DNA from: Micrasema longulum
Lineage: Eukaryota > Arthropoda > Insecta > Trichoptera > Brachycentridae
Reading direction: 5' to 3'
Length of the DNA stretch: 64,000 bases
NCBI GenBank assembly: GCA_022494885.1
Contig: JAGVSM010004899.1
Span: 372,001-436,000 of the forward strand
Below the pieces are notes generated by a model that saw nothing but the letters and a program-made list of their open reading frames with translations, was not told where the DNA came from and did no database searches. A program made the translations under genes and the position numbers. Of the stretch, positions 45,741-56,700 are shown piece after piece. Position 1 is the stretch's first letter. Each line of letters opens with the position of its first letter.

Positions 45741-46504
45741 CGCTATAACACGAAACTAACGTGATTGGAACATTCCAAATTCGAATTTATTACGCCCCGA
45801 AATGGAAGCTCTGTTCGCTCTACCGATACATCATCGCCTAGCCTCTGCCTCAAACAACAGAATGATCTGATGAAACATGTGATATGTTATTCTAAACTTT
45901 AAACTTCTACCTATAGACAAGATGGAATACAATATCAAAAGTTGCCTTGTATACCTAGTTGTTTTTTTTTTAAATTAAAAGTACGTACAGTGAGACTTAG
46001 GCGAGACAGCGAAATACCTATTTGATAAGTAACATTTTAATCCTTTCATCGTAACATCTTGGCAGAGGGAAAAAATGTTTTAAACATTAAAAGGCGTGTT
46101 AAAAGGCTTTAGAAGCTAACAAAAAAATGTTTTTTTTTGTTTTAATTAAACTTTATTATAATTTGTGATAATTCTGTTTTACTCGAGATTCAGTTTATGA
46201 TAAATAATGAGATCATGAGAGCAAAATGCATATTTCATTATTTTGAGCAAATCAGAAAAAACTGATACAATAACGATTTCAACTTTATTTTAATAATTCG
46301 AAATTTTATTGTAATTAGTTGATATTTTAAATGTAGTTATAATAGTTATGAAATTAACGTGTTTGTGTCAAGAAACAATAGTGAAATAATTTATATAATT
46401 TTAGAGATTGCCAACTTTGCAATACTCAAGAAAAGGTTCTATGTAACAAACCCAAAAATTTGACTCAGATTCTCACAAATAAGGCCGTATTTTGAACTGA
46501 CAAT
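45741..46504. other. No recognised gene
   Basis: AT-rich beyond 45880; no supported feature. Confidence 0.5.
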
Positions 46505-46905
46505 AGTGTAATTATTGTAAACAATAGGGAAATCACATACTACAGATACTGATAAAAATATATGCAATGGATTAAGAATAATTAATTGTATTTTCAAAAT
46601 CAATACGGATATTGTGGAGAAATGTTTTCATATATAACATTAAAAAATAAATAATAAAAAATTATGTCACTATAAAAACGCGACATGTTTGGCATTGATA
46701 ATTGTGACGTCAAGATTCGTGTTCTAAAAAAAATTTAATGATTGGAACAAAGTTTTAAAAAACATGAATTGTGACGACCGTTTTTGCGGGAATTCAAAAT
46801 TACAAATTTAAAAATGTTTTTTATGCTATAATAAGTTAAGTAAAAAACATTTTTCTTGCTCTACAGTATTTCATAAAATGTTAAAAAAAGTTATATTTCC
46901 CTATT
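46505..46905 (+). repeat. 450-bp dispersed repeat, copy 2 of 3
   Basis: AATAGGGAAATCACATACTA, TTAATTGTATTTTCAAAATC, AACGCGACATGTTTGGCATT, GATAATTGTGACGTCAAGAT and a GACCGTTTTTGCGGGAATTC block in the same order as copies 1 and 3. It has a deletion after GATTCGTG relative to the others. Confidence 0.82.
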
Positions 46906-47120
46906 GTATTCTGAATAAACTTCAATACAAATCTCACTTTTTCAAGATTTTGGATTTCGACGGGTTTGCAATACACCCTTATGTACCCGACATGATACAC
47001 TGCCAAGAAAATGGTAAATGTTGTCTTGAACCTTTATTCGTTTTTTTAATTTGTAAATTATTGTTTTGCCATTTCCAGGCGCATTAAGAATACAGTAAGT
47101 AGTTGAAATAAAATAACAGT

Positions 47121-47320
47121 TGTCCGCCTCGCGATCAAATGGTCAGCTCGTTGGCCTACCATGCAAGAGTTCTCGGGTTCAATTCCCGACATGGTTGACA
47201 TGAAATATTTGTTCGTAAGGGTGTTTTACACAAGAATATTTTATAGTGACAGACCGGCTCCTAAAGCGTAAAACTAATCGTCTTTTCTTCATGTTACATA
47301 AAAAATATCAAGAGACGATT
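47121..47320 (+). mobile_element. SINE family 2, 3' truncated
   Basis: GTCCGCCTCGCGATCAAATG head, GCCTACCATGCAAGAG, GGGTTCAATTCCCGACATGG B-box and TTGACATGAAATATTTG; ends before the GAT tail. Confidence 0.8.
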
Positions 47321-48242
47321 ATTTTGTTTTTTTCCATCAACACTTTTCGTGTTATTTTACATTCTAATTTTAAACTTACGGTGATAACAGAAACGAGCGC
47401 GAAATTGTACAATAATAGGTGTATATTTATTCATTAAGATTGTATTGTATTGCCAACAACAGATGTCATAATTTGGGTTGTTATGACGTACAATGCATTC
47501 GGTAAAAGAAACAACACACAGTCATGAAAATTCTTCGTACAAACCTTGTGTAAGCATACAGAAAGGTAAAAAAAAAACTTTTTATTTCTTGGAATAAATG
47601 TAATAATTTTCAATTTGTTTGGTATTAATAATAATAATAATCATAGTTTAATTAGAATTAGAAATATATAATTTTTTATTATATTATATATTTAATTGCA
47701 TGAATAAATAAATAAATATCTTGATAAAAAATATAAAATAATGTGGAAGCCGGTCGGATATAGTCCAGTTATTAAATAAATTTAAAATTTAGAACAAATG
47801 CTGTTTTTTTGTTCATGATTTTTGATATTATCTCTCGCAAACGAGTGGAGGCGTATAAAAAAAAAATAAAAAAAATGCAGAAAAGGAAAGATCATAATAA
47901 AAGTCACAATATGTCATTTAAAAATCAAAAGGTACCTACTAAGTAACTCCAAAAACATTTTTTTTGTTAATTTGAAAAAAAAAAGATTTATAGATTAATT
48001 ATGATTATCATAATATAAAATAAATACTAATGTGATTAGGAAGTAATACTGGAGGTTCTTAAACCATGATTTAAATTCGATATTTTCACATGATCAAGTT
48101 CGTTATTTAACATTAATAATGAACGAAAAAGCGTTTTCACTTAACATGGTGTTTATGTACTTTTTTTAAACCCGGACACTATGATTTAAGCGAATTTTGA
48201 AACCAAACAATTTTGTATTTGAGTACGTTTTGAAACAAGAGC
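47321..48242. other. No recognised gene
   Basis: Very AT-rich, with short AAT and TTA repeats (47625, 47700). Nothing further. Confidence 0.55.
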
Positions 48243-48288
48243 TGGGTCTCGACTTCTATGGGAAGTTAACAGAGTTATCTCTTTTTTT
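48243..48288 (+). mobile_element. MITE-1 copy, left piece
   Basis: GGGTCTCGACTTCTATGGGA then AGTTAACAGAGTTATCTC, matching the left end of 14797-15037. It is continued at 49022 after a LINE insertion. Confidence 0.7.
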
Positions 48289-49021
48289 GTATTTATTTTT
48301 ATTTAAGAAGGTACACATGAACAGAAAAATATAAAAGGAAAAATAATGAAACCCACTAAACCGCGAAACCGGCTTGTCTGCAGGTTTCTTATTTTTCCTT
48401 TTCAAAGAAAAACGTTAGAGAAATTAAATGAATTTAAAAAGTAATATAAGCATTATTAAGAACTAAAAGCATACGTATTTTTTACACTTTTTTTTTACAA
48501 AAATTTTAATAGATGACTGTTAACATAAATTAATAATCAATATAAAGCCATATTACATATTAGCCATTTGACTATTTTTTCTTAAAAGTTTTGTCAACAT
48601 TTTCTTTTAAGATCTGCTTAGGAATCTTATTGAAAATTTTATTAATTGTATAATGAAGTGTTCTTTGGCCATACTTGTTTACAAACCTCGGTACCGACAA
48701 GCCTTCACGTTGTGCTAGCCTTGTATTATGTGTATGTACCTTTTCTGGTAGTTACTATCAAATCAATATCTAGTAACAAATTTGATCTATAGAATAGCAT
48801 TTACGGACAGGCACCCCTTGCTTTTAAAAAGTTTGGGTACCTCTTCCTTATCAATTCTAGCGGATCAGTTAATTAATTTTAGAGCCGAGTTTTGTAAAGA
48901 TCGAATTTTTTTAATGTTGGTTTTATTAGAAAGGCCCCAACTGGTAATACCATACCTAATAATTGATTCCGCTAATGATTGATAAATAAGTCTTAATATT
49001 TTTATTGGTACAAAATATTTT
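48289..49021 (-). mobile_element. LINE 3' fragment inserted in a MITE
   Basis: Minus frame from about 49010: IKYFVPIKILRLIYQSLAES, IIRYGITSWGLSNKTNIKKI and RSLQNSALKLIN, the reverse transcriptase thumb region. The 3' UTR carries the CCGGCTTGTCTGCAGG stem (48370-48385) and ends in a T-rich tail complement at 48289-48306. It lies exactly between two MITE-1 pieces. Confidence 0.78.
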
Positions 49022-49222
49022 ATTCTAAACACGCTGTCTATAAAGAAAAATCGATGTTTGTGTACGAAAATGATAAAATTTGCATGAACACTTAAAGTAT
49101 CTTCGTCGGTAACGTATAATTAAATATTTTTAGGAAAAAATGTAAACATAATATATTTTTCATACAGAAAACATAATTTTACTTATGAGTATAATAGATA
49201 AAATTGAAGATAAATGTTAACT
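49022..49222 (+). mobile_element. MITE-1 copy, right piece
   Basis: ATCGATGTTTGTGTACGAAA, TTTGCATGAACACTTAAAGT, and TTGAAGATAAATGTTAACTT near 49206-49225 match the inner and right part of 14797-15037. Confidence 0.75.
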
Positions 49223-49225
49223 TCC

Positions 49226-49470
49226 CTGGGTACGTATTCTGATGGGAAGTTAAAATGTATCTTCAATTTTATCTACAAAGTAAAATTAAGTTTTCTGTAT
49301 GAAAAATATAATATGTTAAATTTTTAATTTTTTTTAAACATGTTCAATTACCGGTTACCGACGAAGATACTTTGAATTTTCATACAAATGTACACACTTT
49401 CTTACATAAATATCGATATAAGTTTATACTGTCTCGAGATGTACCGATGAAGATAGCGTTCATAATTGCG
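49226..49470 (-). mobile_element. MITE-1-like inverted copy
   Basis: ATTCTGATGGGAAGTTAAAA, ATCTTCAATTTTATCTACAA and TTTCTGTATGAAAAATATAA are the complement of 49140-49222 in reverse order. The two copies form a ~200-bp imperfect inverted repeat. ACCGACGAAGATACTTTGAA (49357) mirrors AAAGTATCTTCGTCGGTAAC (49096). Confidence 0.7.
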
Positions 49471-49960
49471 GCTCTGATATTTGACAAGGAATAACTACAG
49501 ATTTAAATACATAAATTTTCAATCATAGCAATGATCTCGGCGAACACATTTTTTGTATCAAAATTTACAATTAATGAAAAATGGTGGTTGTATATTTTGA
49601 TATTGTAGTATATTTGTGCCTTGGATCTAATAGGACCAATGTCGGAATTAATTTTTTTCTCGCTAACATTTCGTAGAGGTGATGTCAATTAAAAAAACAT
49701 ACATATTTAATAAATTTGTATACACACACACATATGCAGTAGTGTTTTTTAATTGATAATAGTTTCAAACAATTTATTATAACGTCACAAAATAGCCGTA
49801 AAATTACTCTCCTGTTAAGTCGTGTGATTTACGACATAGGCCTTTTTAGACCCAAGACACAGATATGTCAGAGCCGCCAGGTTCGAATTGACATTTCTTT
49901 ATGGAAAGTAAAAAGCAAAAAGAATTACTTGATGCTATTCATTATGAATGGTGAAATGGA
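49471..49960. other. First-intron side of the host gene; no recognised feature
   Basis: AT-rich. It would be the start of the first intron of the minus-strand gene at 49967. No other gene seen. Confidence 0.5.
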
Positions 49961-49966
49961 ACTAAC

Positions 49967-50153
49967 CGACGATGCCGTTGGTGGAGTTGGCGACCTCCTT
50001 GACCGGAGGAGGGCCGCAGTGGATGAAGTCAGTGAGAGAGAGGCTGCTGGCGATCAGCTGTCGCTTCTCCTCGAAGTTGAGAAAGTCCAGGCTGCTGCTG
50101 CGCTGGGGAGGGGCCTGCTCCTGCTCCTGGGACGGCATTTCTCCTGAGGACAT
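49967..50153 (-). CDS. First coding exon of a host gene, product unrecognised
   Basis: Frame from the ATG at 50153-50151 (or the second ATG at 50138-50136, which has A at -3). Product pieces: MPSQEQEQAPPQRSSSLDFL, NFEEKRQLIASSLSLTDFIH and CGPPPVKEVANSTNGIV. The frame ends at a GGTTAGT donor, giving an exon of 187 (or 172) bases with one leftover base. Composition is GC-rich and codon use is unlike the surrounding AT-rich repeats. It looks like the N-terminus of a conserved intracellular protein (low-complexity E/Q/S lead, then a helical segment), but I cannot name it. The remaining exons must lie below 49967 or outside the window; none was found. Confidence 0.72.
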
Positions 50154-51170
50154 ACCATCACCGCCTCTCCTCGCCTCATCTCACTACTCCTCGCATTCTC
50201 CGCTGGACACTGACACCGGACGCACTCCGCACACGTCACTCGCGGGGAAACTGCACAAATTCCACTAATACGATGTAATTTCGAACAAAAGCACGTGGTA
50301 CCGGGTACTTGTTGATATGGCCGCGATGATAGTCGAACACGATCGATCGGTGGCGTTCACCTGTCTGCAGCGACTGTCTACTGCTCGGCGCCACGGACGC
50401 GCGGATGTAAACAAGCCGTACTTTTACAATTCCCGCGAGATAAGAACGATTCCCGCGAATACGAAACACCTGACGCAAAACTCACACTGTATTCACTCCA
50501 GAAAACGATATTACTTCCTTAGGAAAAACCGATTAAAAACCTCCGCACATCGTCGTTTTCATCGCGCACTCGCTTTTGACACCAACGAACTAAATTCAAA
50601 TAAACCGACGCTCTATACACTCCACACCTTTATAAGAGAAAAAGGACGCAATCTACGGTCACTCGTGCCTTTAATCGAATTCCGCAAACTAATTCTCGAA
50701 TGTAAACAGGGAGGGAATAGCAATCCGGCTAATGAAGGAAAAAGTGCTTCGCGAGCTCCGCTCTCTGCCGAACTAACACTAACTAACCTAAACGTACGAG
50801 CGGCGCGCGGCGTTGCACACTACGCGGAACAGAGCGGGCCGGTTTGCGGCGTGGGACCGAGCGAGACGGGGAGAGAAAAGCGCGCCAACCGAAAGCGATA
50901 GCGGAAGCGGGGACGTAGGATCACGCGCGCCAGAGTGAGACGGCGGACATTGTCTAGGTTCGCATTCTCGGTGCACACGGGCGCGGTGTGAGAGCCGGCA
51001 ACAGAGCGCGACAAAACACGAAATTGTACAGAAGTGGTCGTTGTTGAAGTTTATTCCGGAGTGCGAGTGTAGGGTTCGATATTCCAGTGCACCAGTGAAT
51101 TCCTGAATTCTCGGTCCTGGATTTCCTCCCGTGTCTCGTTTGTCCGCTCGTCTCGACACAGATAGAAGAC
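50154..51170 (-). promoter_or_regulatory. GC-rich 5' UTR/promoter of the host gene
   Basis: One kilobase of GC-rich, CpG-containing DNA directly upstream of the exon. Several overlapping open frames on both strands (50317-50901 plus, 51159-50788 minus) reflect composition, not genes. A TTATAAAG on the minus strand near 50630 could be a TATA box, but its relation to a start site is unknown. Composition drops sharply after 51240. Confidence 0.6.
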
Positions 51171-51467
51171 AGACGCCTACCGTCTACCGCCTACCCCGGA
51201 TGTTTGGGGGGCTAGACATTGCGTACCCGTACCCCATACGATAAAACATTTATTACCGGCTAAAATTCCATCGCAATCCATTCCTAACAATAATTAGAGA
51301 ATAATAACTGTAATATCTAGATTTTATCAATTAAGTAAGTAAGAACTTATATATAAAATATTAATACACTTCTCCTTTAATGAATTCTACTTTACAATAT
51401 AAGGACCGTTTTTAATTAATAACTTTTATAAAAATGTAAGCTATATTTTTTTATAAAAAGATATATT
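51171..51467. other. No recognised feature
   Basis: AT-rich sequence upstream of the promoter-like region. Confidence 0.5.
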
Positions 51468-51630
51468 TGCGTTCGTATGATTAACCCAAATATTTTATAT
51501 TAAGGGCCATTTTCAGCGAGTTGTCAAGAACTCACTTTTAGAAAATGGGAATCAAGTTGGGTTAGAGTGGAATTCGAGCCACGGACCTTGAGCCGTGAGT
51601 CCGAGACACCAGCCACGGGACCACAACCCG
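51468..51630 (-). mobile_element. SINE family 1, minus copy
   Basis: Complement: GGGTTGTGGTCCCGTGGCTG, GTGTCTCGGACTCACGGCTC, GGTCCGTGGCTCGAATTCC and AACTTGATTCCCATTTTCTA. One of the best-preserved copies. Confidence 0.88.
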
Positions 51631-51889
51631 ATTTAAATCATTTAGTTATCTCATAACAATATAATTACTTATAACTAAAGGCGTCCCAAGAATATTTATA
51701 AAAAAAACAACAATGTTACCCCATAATAAACACTCCAGAATAACAAATATCAAAAGTATTTTTTTATAACTATTTATCAGGATGTATTTATTTAGTTTTG
51801 GGTGTTAACATAGGTTGTGTTCGTTTATTTCCAAAAGAGGACATAAAACAAAACTACAAAAAATTATTCAATAATTCATAGCATCTTCA

Positions 51890-51998
51890 CCGTACACTGG
51901 GCAAATATCGCGAGCAGCTTTGGTCGCGTTATTTCCTCGATCGAACCCGAATAAAAGGGGGTGTCGAAAATGCTCATTTTCGTCTACTAGACATTCCA
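51890..51998 (-). pseudogene. mariner transposase N-terminal fragment
   Basis: Minus strand reads EHFRHPLLFGFDRGNNATKA then ARDICPVYGEDAMNY and a stop. This is the mariner N-terminal helix-turn-helix pattern ('R..LLF.F..G..A.EAAR.IC..YGEDA'). The start and first codons are frameshifted. The rest of the element is absent. Confidence 0.82.
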
Positions 51999-52554
51999 TT
52001 TTGAAGGCTTATAATCAAATAAAATAATATATGTAACGTAAAAGCAAACACAATATCTTGTAGAGCAGAAAAATTTTCCTTCTAGTGACGTATAACCTTT
52101 ACCATTTCGTTTTCCTTTTGGGGGTAATTTTTGGATTGGGAAAAAAACGCACACAGTCTTAGGTTTACACCTAATACATATATACATACTTACATACTAT
52201 TGTATTTTCAAGATAATTTTTGGATGAAACAACAAGAGTCCAATGTTTAGAATTTACAATGAAGTGTCTAAAGACAACCAAGTTTATGTATTCCTACAGA
52301 AAACAGTTAAACAAAAGAAAAAAAAATTAGCTTACTTTTCGGATGATGAAACTTACCAACAAGGCGTCTTTGTTGTCTCTAAGAATTAAAAAAAAAAAAT
52401 TTGTACGTTTTGTTTTATATTTTTAATTTAGTATTACTTTAAACATACTTTGTTTACTTTCATTAATTAACTATTAACTAAATTAAATCGAATAAAAAAT
52501 ATATAAATAGGGGTCACAACTCAGCACAACATTAAATTCCGATGAAGTTGAGGC
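51999..52554. other. No recognised gene
   Basis: AT-rich. A TATAAATA at 52502 lacks any downstream gene and is not called a promoter. Confidence 0.5.
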
Positions 52555-52995
52555 TATTACCATACGTAATAGGGAAATGTCACATACTACGAATACCGAT
52601 AAAAACATGTGAAACGGATTATAAAAAATTAATTGTATTTTCAAAATCAATACGGATATTATGAAGAAATGTTTTCATACATAATTTTAAATTAAAAATG
52701 CTAAAAAACACATCTTTACAAAAACGCGACATGTTTAGCCTTAATAATTGTGACGTCAAGATTCGTGACGATGTTCTATTTAAATTTAAACGGTCACAAA
52801 CAAAGTTCAAAGTTTAACCGAATCGTAACGTATTAGGCGTTGGGCGTGGCCAATGCGACTTGCCGTTTTCGCGGGATTTAAAATTATAAATTTAAAAAAA
52901 AAATTATGCTACCAATAAGTAAAATTATTTTTCTTTACTTGATAGTATTTCATATAACCTTATTAATTTAAAATTGTAAAAGAAGTTTAATTTAA
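52555..52995 (+). repeat. 450-bp dispersed repeat, copy 3 of 3
   Basis: AATAGGGAAATGTCACATAC, ATTGTATTTTCAAAATCAAT, AACGCGACATGTTTAGCC, GTGACGTCAAGATTCGTGAC, GGCGTGGCCAATGCGACTTG and CCGTTTTCGCGGGATTT. Minus frame 52810-52619 is open and resembles that of copy 1 (NMSRF..D.FF..LKLCMKT). Confidence 0.85.
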
Positions 52996-53869
52996 ATACG
53001 AAATCATATTTAAAAACGAATTCAATAAAAATACACATATTTTGTTTAATTTATTGTAATTAAGATTAGATTTTATTCATAATTCGGATAGTAAATAAAT
53101 TTAATGGTATAATACCAATGCACAAAAGAGGTGCTCACACTTATTTTGTAATTGCTAAGAAAAAGACTGTTTTTTTTATATGGCGCCATTAAAATAATAT
53201 ACAAAGTGGCAGGTACCCAGTTAGAAAGAATTTTCTGAAAAAATTGAGGCGCAAAAAAATTCAATTAACCAGATAAATGAGTGCCGGTTTATTGCATTTG
53301 AAATAATACAGCGAATTAGAATTAACTAACTTAAACATGTCTAGCAAAGTTAATTGCACAATTAAATTAAAGTGATAAACTTCTCCTTTATTTTTTATTT
53401 CGTGATAACGACCTGGATATTTGGCAATCCGGATGAGTTGAGTACGGATAAACGGAGTTCTAATGGGCATAGTGCTACATTCCTAAAAATTAACATTAGA
53501 CAAATTCAGGCGATAATTTCAACAACGTACCTTTTGATGATGGATTTTTTAAAGTTATTTTTTTATTGAGAACAAAAAGGGAAAACGCGTGTTTTTAATT
53601 TTAAAAAATATTTAAGTTTATTTCGTTAAAACTATCTAATCTTAACGAAAATTGAAAATACTTTTTAAGACGAAAATTCACTTAACAGATATTGAAGGCG
53701 CAACGCCGAAATATGTTTATTGTACTTCGCGTGGAATCTAACCCCTCATGAATTTAAGCTCTTTAATATCACAACAAATCAGTGAAAGCAGCGGAAGAAT
53801 TGAACAAATACATATTTGCAAACATGGGCAGAACGGAGAATTTGACACGGTGTTTTAAGGGATCACTTG
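52996..53869. other. No recognised gene
   Basis: Short frames only; AT-rich. Confidence 0.5.
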
Positions 53870-53945
53870 AGAGGAAACGCGGTCCCACTTTTTTTCGTAC
53901 AAACGTATTCCCGTATTTTATCACAAGAGCAATGATTTTTTACGC
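53870..53945. repeat. R3 repeat, left-end fragment
   Basis: GAGGAAACGCGGTCCCACTT and CGTACAAACGTATTCCCG match 31978-32035. Confidence 0.55.
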
Positions 53946-53998
53946 ATTTTAGATATTTATTTATTTGACACTTTATATACATATACAATATATATAAC

Positions 53999-54678
53999 AT
54001 ACTAGCGGACCCGTCAGACGTTGTCCTGCCCAAACGTTGTGCGTTGACTTGCCTGCTATTCGCTTGGAAAAATATTTTTAATCGATAAGTAGGTACCTAG
54101 GTACTTGTTTGTAATTACATTCCAAAACTAAAAATCGTTAATATTGAATTTAAGTAGGTACTTGTTTATGGTTGAATTCCATTTTTTTTCAAATGTGGCA
54201 TTCTTTTTGCAAACGTCACACTCCGGTCTTCTCACCAACAGAGGGGTGTACTTATCTAGGAATGCGATTGTTAAAAATGTATTGAATTTAATATTAATTT
54301 TGTGTTACCAAAATTCCAGTAAAAAGAAATAAATGGGTAGAAATTTTTACGAATTTACGGAAAGAATCTGATTGAGATCCACAAAAAACAAAAGCTGTTT
54401 GGAAACATTCAAACACAAAATTTTTTATAGACAAAAAAACAACATCTTTCCATTTTTTTGCAAATGCATTCTCCTCTAATGCAACCCTGGTAGATCTATG
54501 AATAACATATTTATGCTCATTACTTCTCTTTTACATATTAGATTGAATATTTTAATATCTATGAACATGCACAGCGCAAATATCTATATTTCTCTGAAAA
54601 CCGCACGTAAATCGGTTAAGCCGTTTAGGAGGAGTTCGGTGACATCACACGTACAGAGGAATTATATATATAAAGATA
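53999..54678 (+). mobile_element. Unclassified non-coding element (R5) with conserved ends
   Basis: Starts ACTAGCGGACCCGTCAGACG, TTGTCCTGCC and ends near AAATCGGTTAAGCCGTTTAG, GAGGAGTTCGGTGACATCAC with a TATATATAAAGAT tail. I know both end types from insect genomes as parts of dispersed elements, but I cannot name the family. Interior AT-rich, no coding. Confidence 0.45.
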
Positions 54679-54681
54679 AGG

Positions 54682-55640
54682 GCGGGCATATTGTCTTAAG
54701 AAAATTTCTTCCTACCTACGCAAACCGTTCAGTTTGAGAAAATTATAAATACATGGACTTATTGAATCTTACAATTTAATACAAAAATTAAAAACAAAGA
54801 TTAACAAAATCAAAAATATATTTTTTTTAAATTACGCTATTGTATTTACATTTTTTTTGCACCACAACAGGCCAATAAGCCTAATTACAGTGGTGAATTA
54901 CAGCACAGAGCACCCAGGCTTGAGAAAAATCACATTTTAATTTTTGTGTTCTCACCGGGAATCGAGCCCGGAACCTTCCATGCGCGAGTCAAGCGTCTTG
55001 ACCACTACACCACGGAGGCCGCCGTATAAAGAGAGGAGAGGGGATGGGAAGGAAAGAAGAAGGATAAAGGAACAATTTAAATATTAAGATAGTGACATTT
55101 CAATATTGACTCAAATGTAAATAAAGAAGGGGCGTTTCTAACATTAGTGGGTAGATTATTCCACAATCAAGCGGCTACTACTGTGTGAAAGAGGAGGCAA
55201 GAAAATAAGAGCTATGACAGGGTATTAAAGGGGTTCTCTCGTTACTAGAGCGAAGAGATAGTCCGTGTTGTGAAAGAGGTTGGATGAGCTCTCAGATAAA
55301 CAGGCAAAGTGGGATTTTTTTAAATATTGTGAAGAAGTGATAGAATGTGAATGTTTCTTCTATGCCTGATACTGAGACAGTGTAGTTGCGTGCGATACTC
55401 GGTTGTGTGGTCAAATTTGCGAATATCAAAGATATAACGAATACAAATATTCTCCAATCGTTCTAACTTATCAAGTAATTCAGAGTTAGCATCTGGATAA
55501 GATACGTCCGCATAGTCGAGGAGTGGAAGAAGTAAGCTCTGGACTTATGTTTGCTTAACATTAATTGGCAAGAAATTCTGTTATCTTTTAAGTGAGGGCA
55601 AACTGCTATAAAGTTATTTATATTATATTTACCATGTGCC
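54682..55640 (-). mobile_element. LINE-B 3' end, copy 3 of 3 (longest)
   Basis: On the minus strand the part above 55380 reads VQSLLLPLLDYADVSYPDAN, SELLDKLERLENICIRYIFD and IRKFDHTTEYRTQL, the reverse transcriptase thumb and connection, so this copy reaches further 5' than the other two. 3' UTR GGGCGGGCATATTGTCTTAA near 54680. A SINE interrupts it at 54820-55023. Confidence 0.85.
54820..55023 (-). mobile_element. SINE family 3, inserted in LINE-B
   Basis: Complement reads CCTCCGTGGTGTAGTGGTCA (A-box), GACTCGCGCATGGAAGGTTC, GGGCTCGATTCCCGGTGAG (B-box), CTCAAGCCTGGGTGCTCTGT and GCTGTAATTCACCACTG. It splits LINE-B between sequences that are contiguous in copies 1 and 2. A fragment lies at 60470-60545. 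Confidence 0.88.
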
Positions 55641-56010
55641 ATGGCGTGTCTCGTTGTGCTTTTTTGATAAATTGTTTCTAATGGGAGCTGGGACCATCCA
55701 AACGCGCCCAGTTTTATCTGCCATCTTCGGACGTATGGTGTAAAAATTTGATAAATAATTTTGAAAAAAAAGGTACCGATACAGAAAATTTCATTCTGAT
55801 ACACTTTCTTGAAAAATGACTAAATCGGTTCAGTTTTGGGGTGCGCAAAACGGAGCAGCAAAACAACGATTTTAGTTAGTCAAAATTAGTCCGACGTGCA
55901 GTTGTCTTTTTCGCAAAGTATCGGGGAGGCATTTGCGAGAGAGTGACAGAAAAACAATGTTCAAATACTCATTCATCAAAATTGTCCGGCACCACATAAC
56001 ACCAGTCAAT
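55641..56010. repeat. R3 dispersed repeat, copy 3
   Basis: ACAGAAAATTTCATTCTGAT, AAATCGGTTCAGTTTTGGGG, TTAGTCCGACGTGCAGTTGT, GACAGAAAAACAATGTTCAA match 32230-32420. It directly follows LINE-B, but at 32.0 kb R3 occurs without LINE-B. Confidence 0.78.
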
Positions 56011-56263
56011 GACATATCAAAGGCCGTGCAAATGCATCCTGCTGTCATTAGCCAAAAAGCAGTTTTTTGACAAAAATCACAAAATTTGTTAAATATGAGG
56101 TACGCTTATGTTCTACAAGAAATTTCATAACATATTTGATATATAGCAATGAGCAGTAAAAAAATATTTCAGTACGAAAAAGGAAATAATGTTTTATTTT
56201 CTTTATGTATCTAAAAAGAAATACATATAATAAAAATATGTATATAGTTTTATTCCACTTTAA

Positions 56264-56585
56264 TTTATAAACTTTTACCAGTGACCGGGTTTCGTCGTGA
56301 CCGATATCGTCAGTCTGGTGGGAGACAAAACAAATTTCTATGTTACATCCAAGTGCAAGCAGGGGTTGTAAATCATGATTTTATGTAAAAACTTATATTC
56401 TTTTAATTGTTATTACCTTATACTTAAATTATTTTAATTTTAATTCTTTAAGTTCCATAATTATATAAAATCATCATTGACAACCCCTGCTTGCACTTGT
56501 ATATAACATAGAAATTTGTTTAGTTTTCCACCAGTCTGACGATGTCGGTCACGACGAAACCTGGTCACTGTTAAAAATTTAGAAA
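56264..56585. mobile_element. Foldback MITE (MITE-5), ~125-bp arms
   Basis: Left arm 56264-56391: CAGTGACCGGGTTTCGTCGT, GACCGATATCGTCAGTCTGG, AACAAATTTCTATGTTACAT, CAAGTGCAAGCAGGGGTTGT. The right arm 56463-56585 complement gives the same words with few changes (CAGTGACCAGGTTTCGTCGT, GACCGACATCGTCAGACTGG). Loop ~70 bp. No coding. Confidence 0.9.
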
Positions 56586-56589
56586 TACA

Positions 56590-56700
56590 TATATGTATGT
56601 GTATGTGTATATACTTATATATGTGTACACATGTTTGTAAAGGTGTGTGTATGGGTGCATATGCGTGTGTATGTATGTGTGTGCAACTGTGTAAATATTT
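56590..56700. repeat. TG/TATG-rich low-complexity tract
   Basis: Irregular TATGTGTATG and GTGTGTATG units directly behind the foldback MITE. Confidence 0.85.

Noticed and set aside
50317..51159. Long overlapping frames on both strands in the GC-rich region
   Set aside because: Their overlap and composition show they arise from GC-rich 5' UTR/promoter DNA; none has recognisable protein content.
52502..52525. TATAAATA followed by TCAGCA as a core promoter
   Set aside because: No gene downstream; AT-rich DNA gives such words often.
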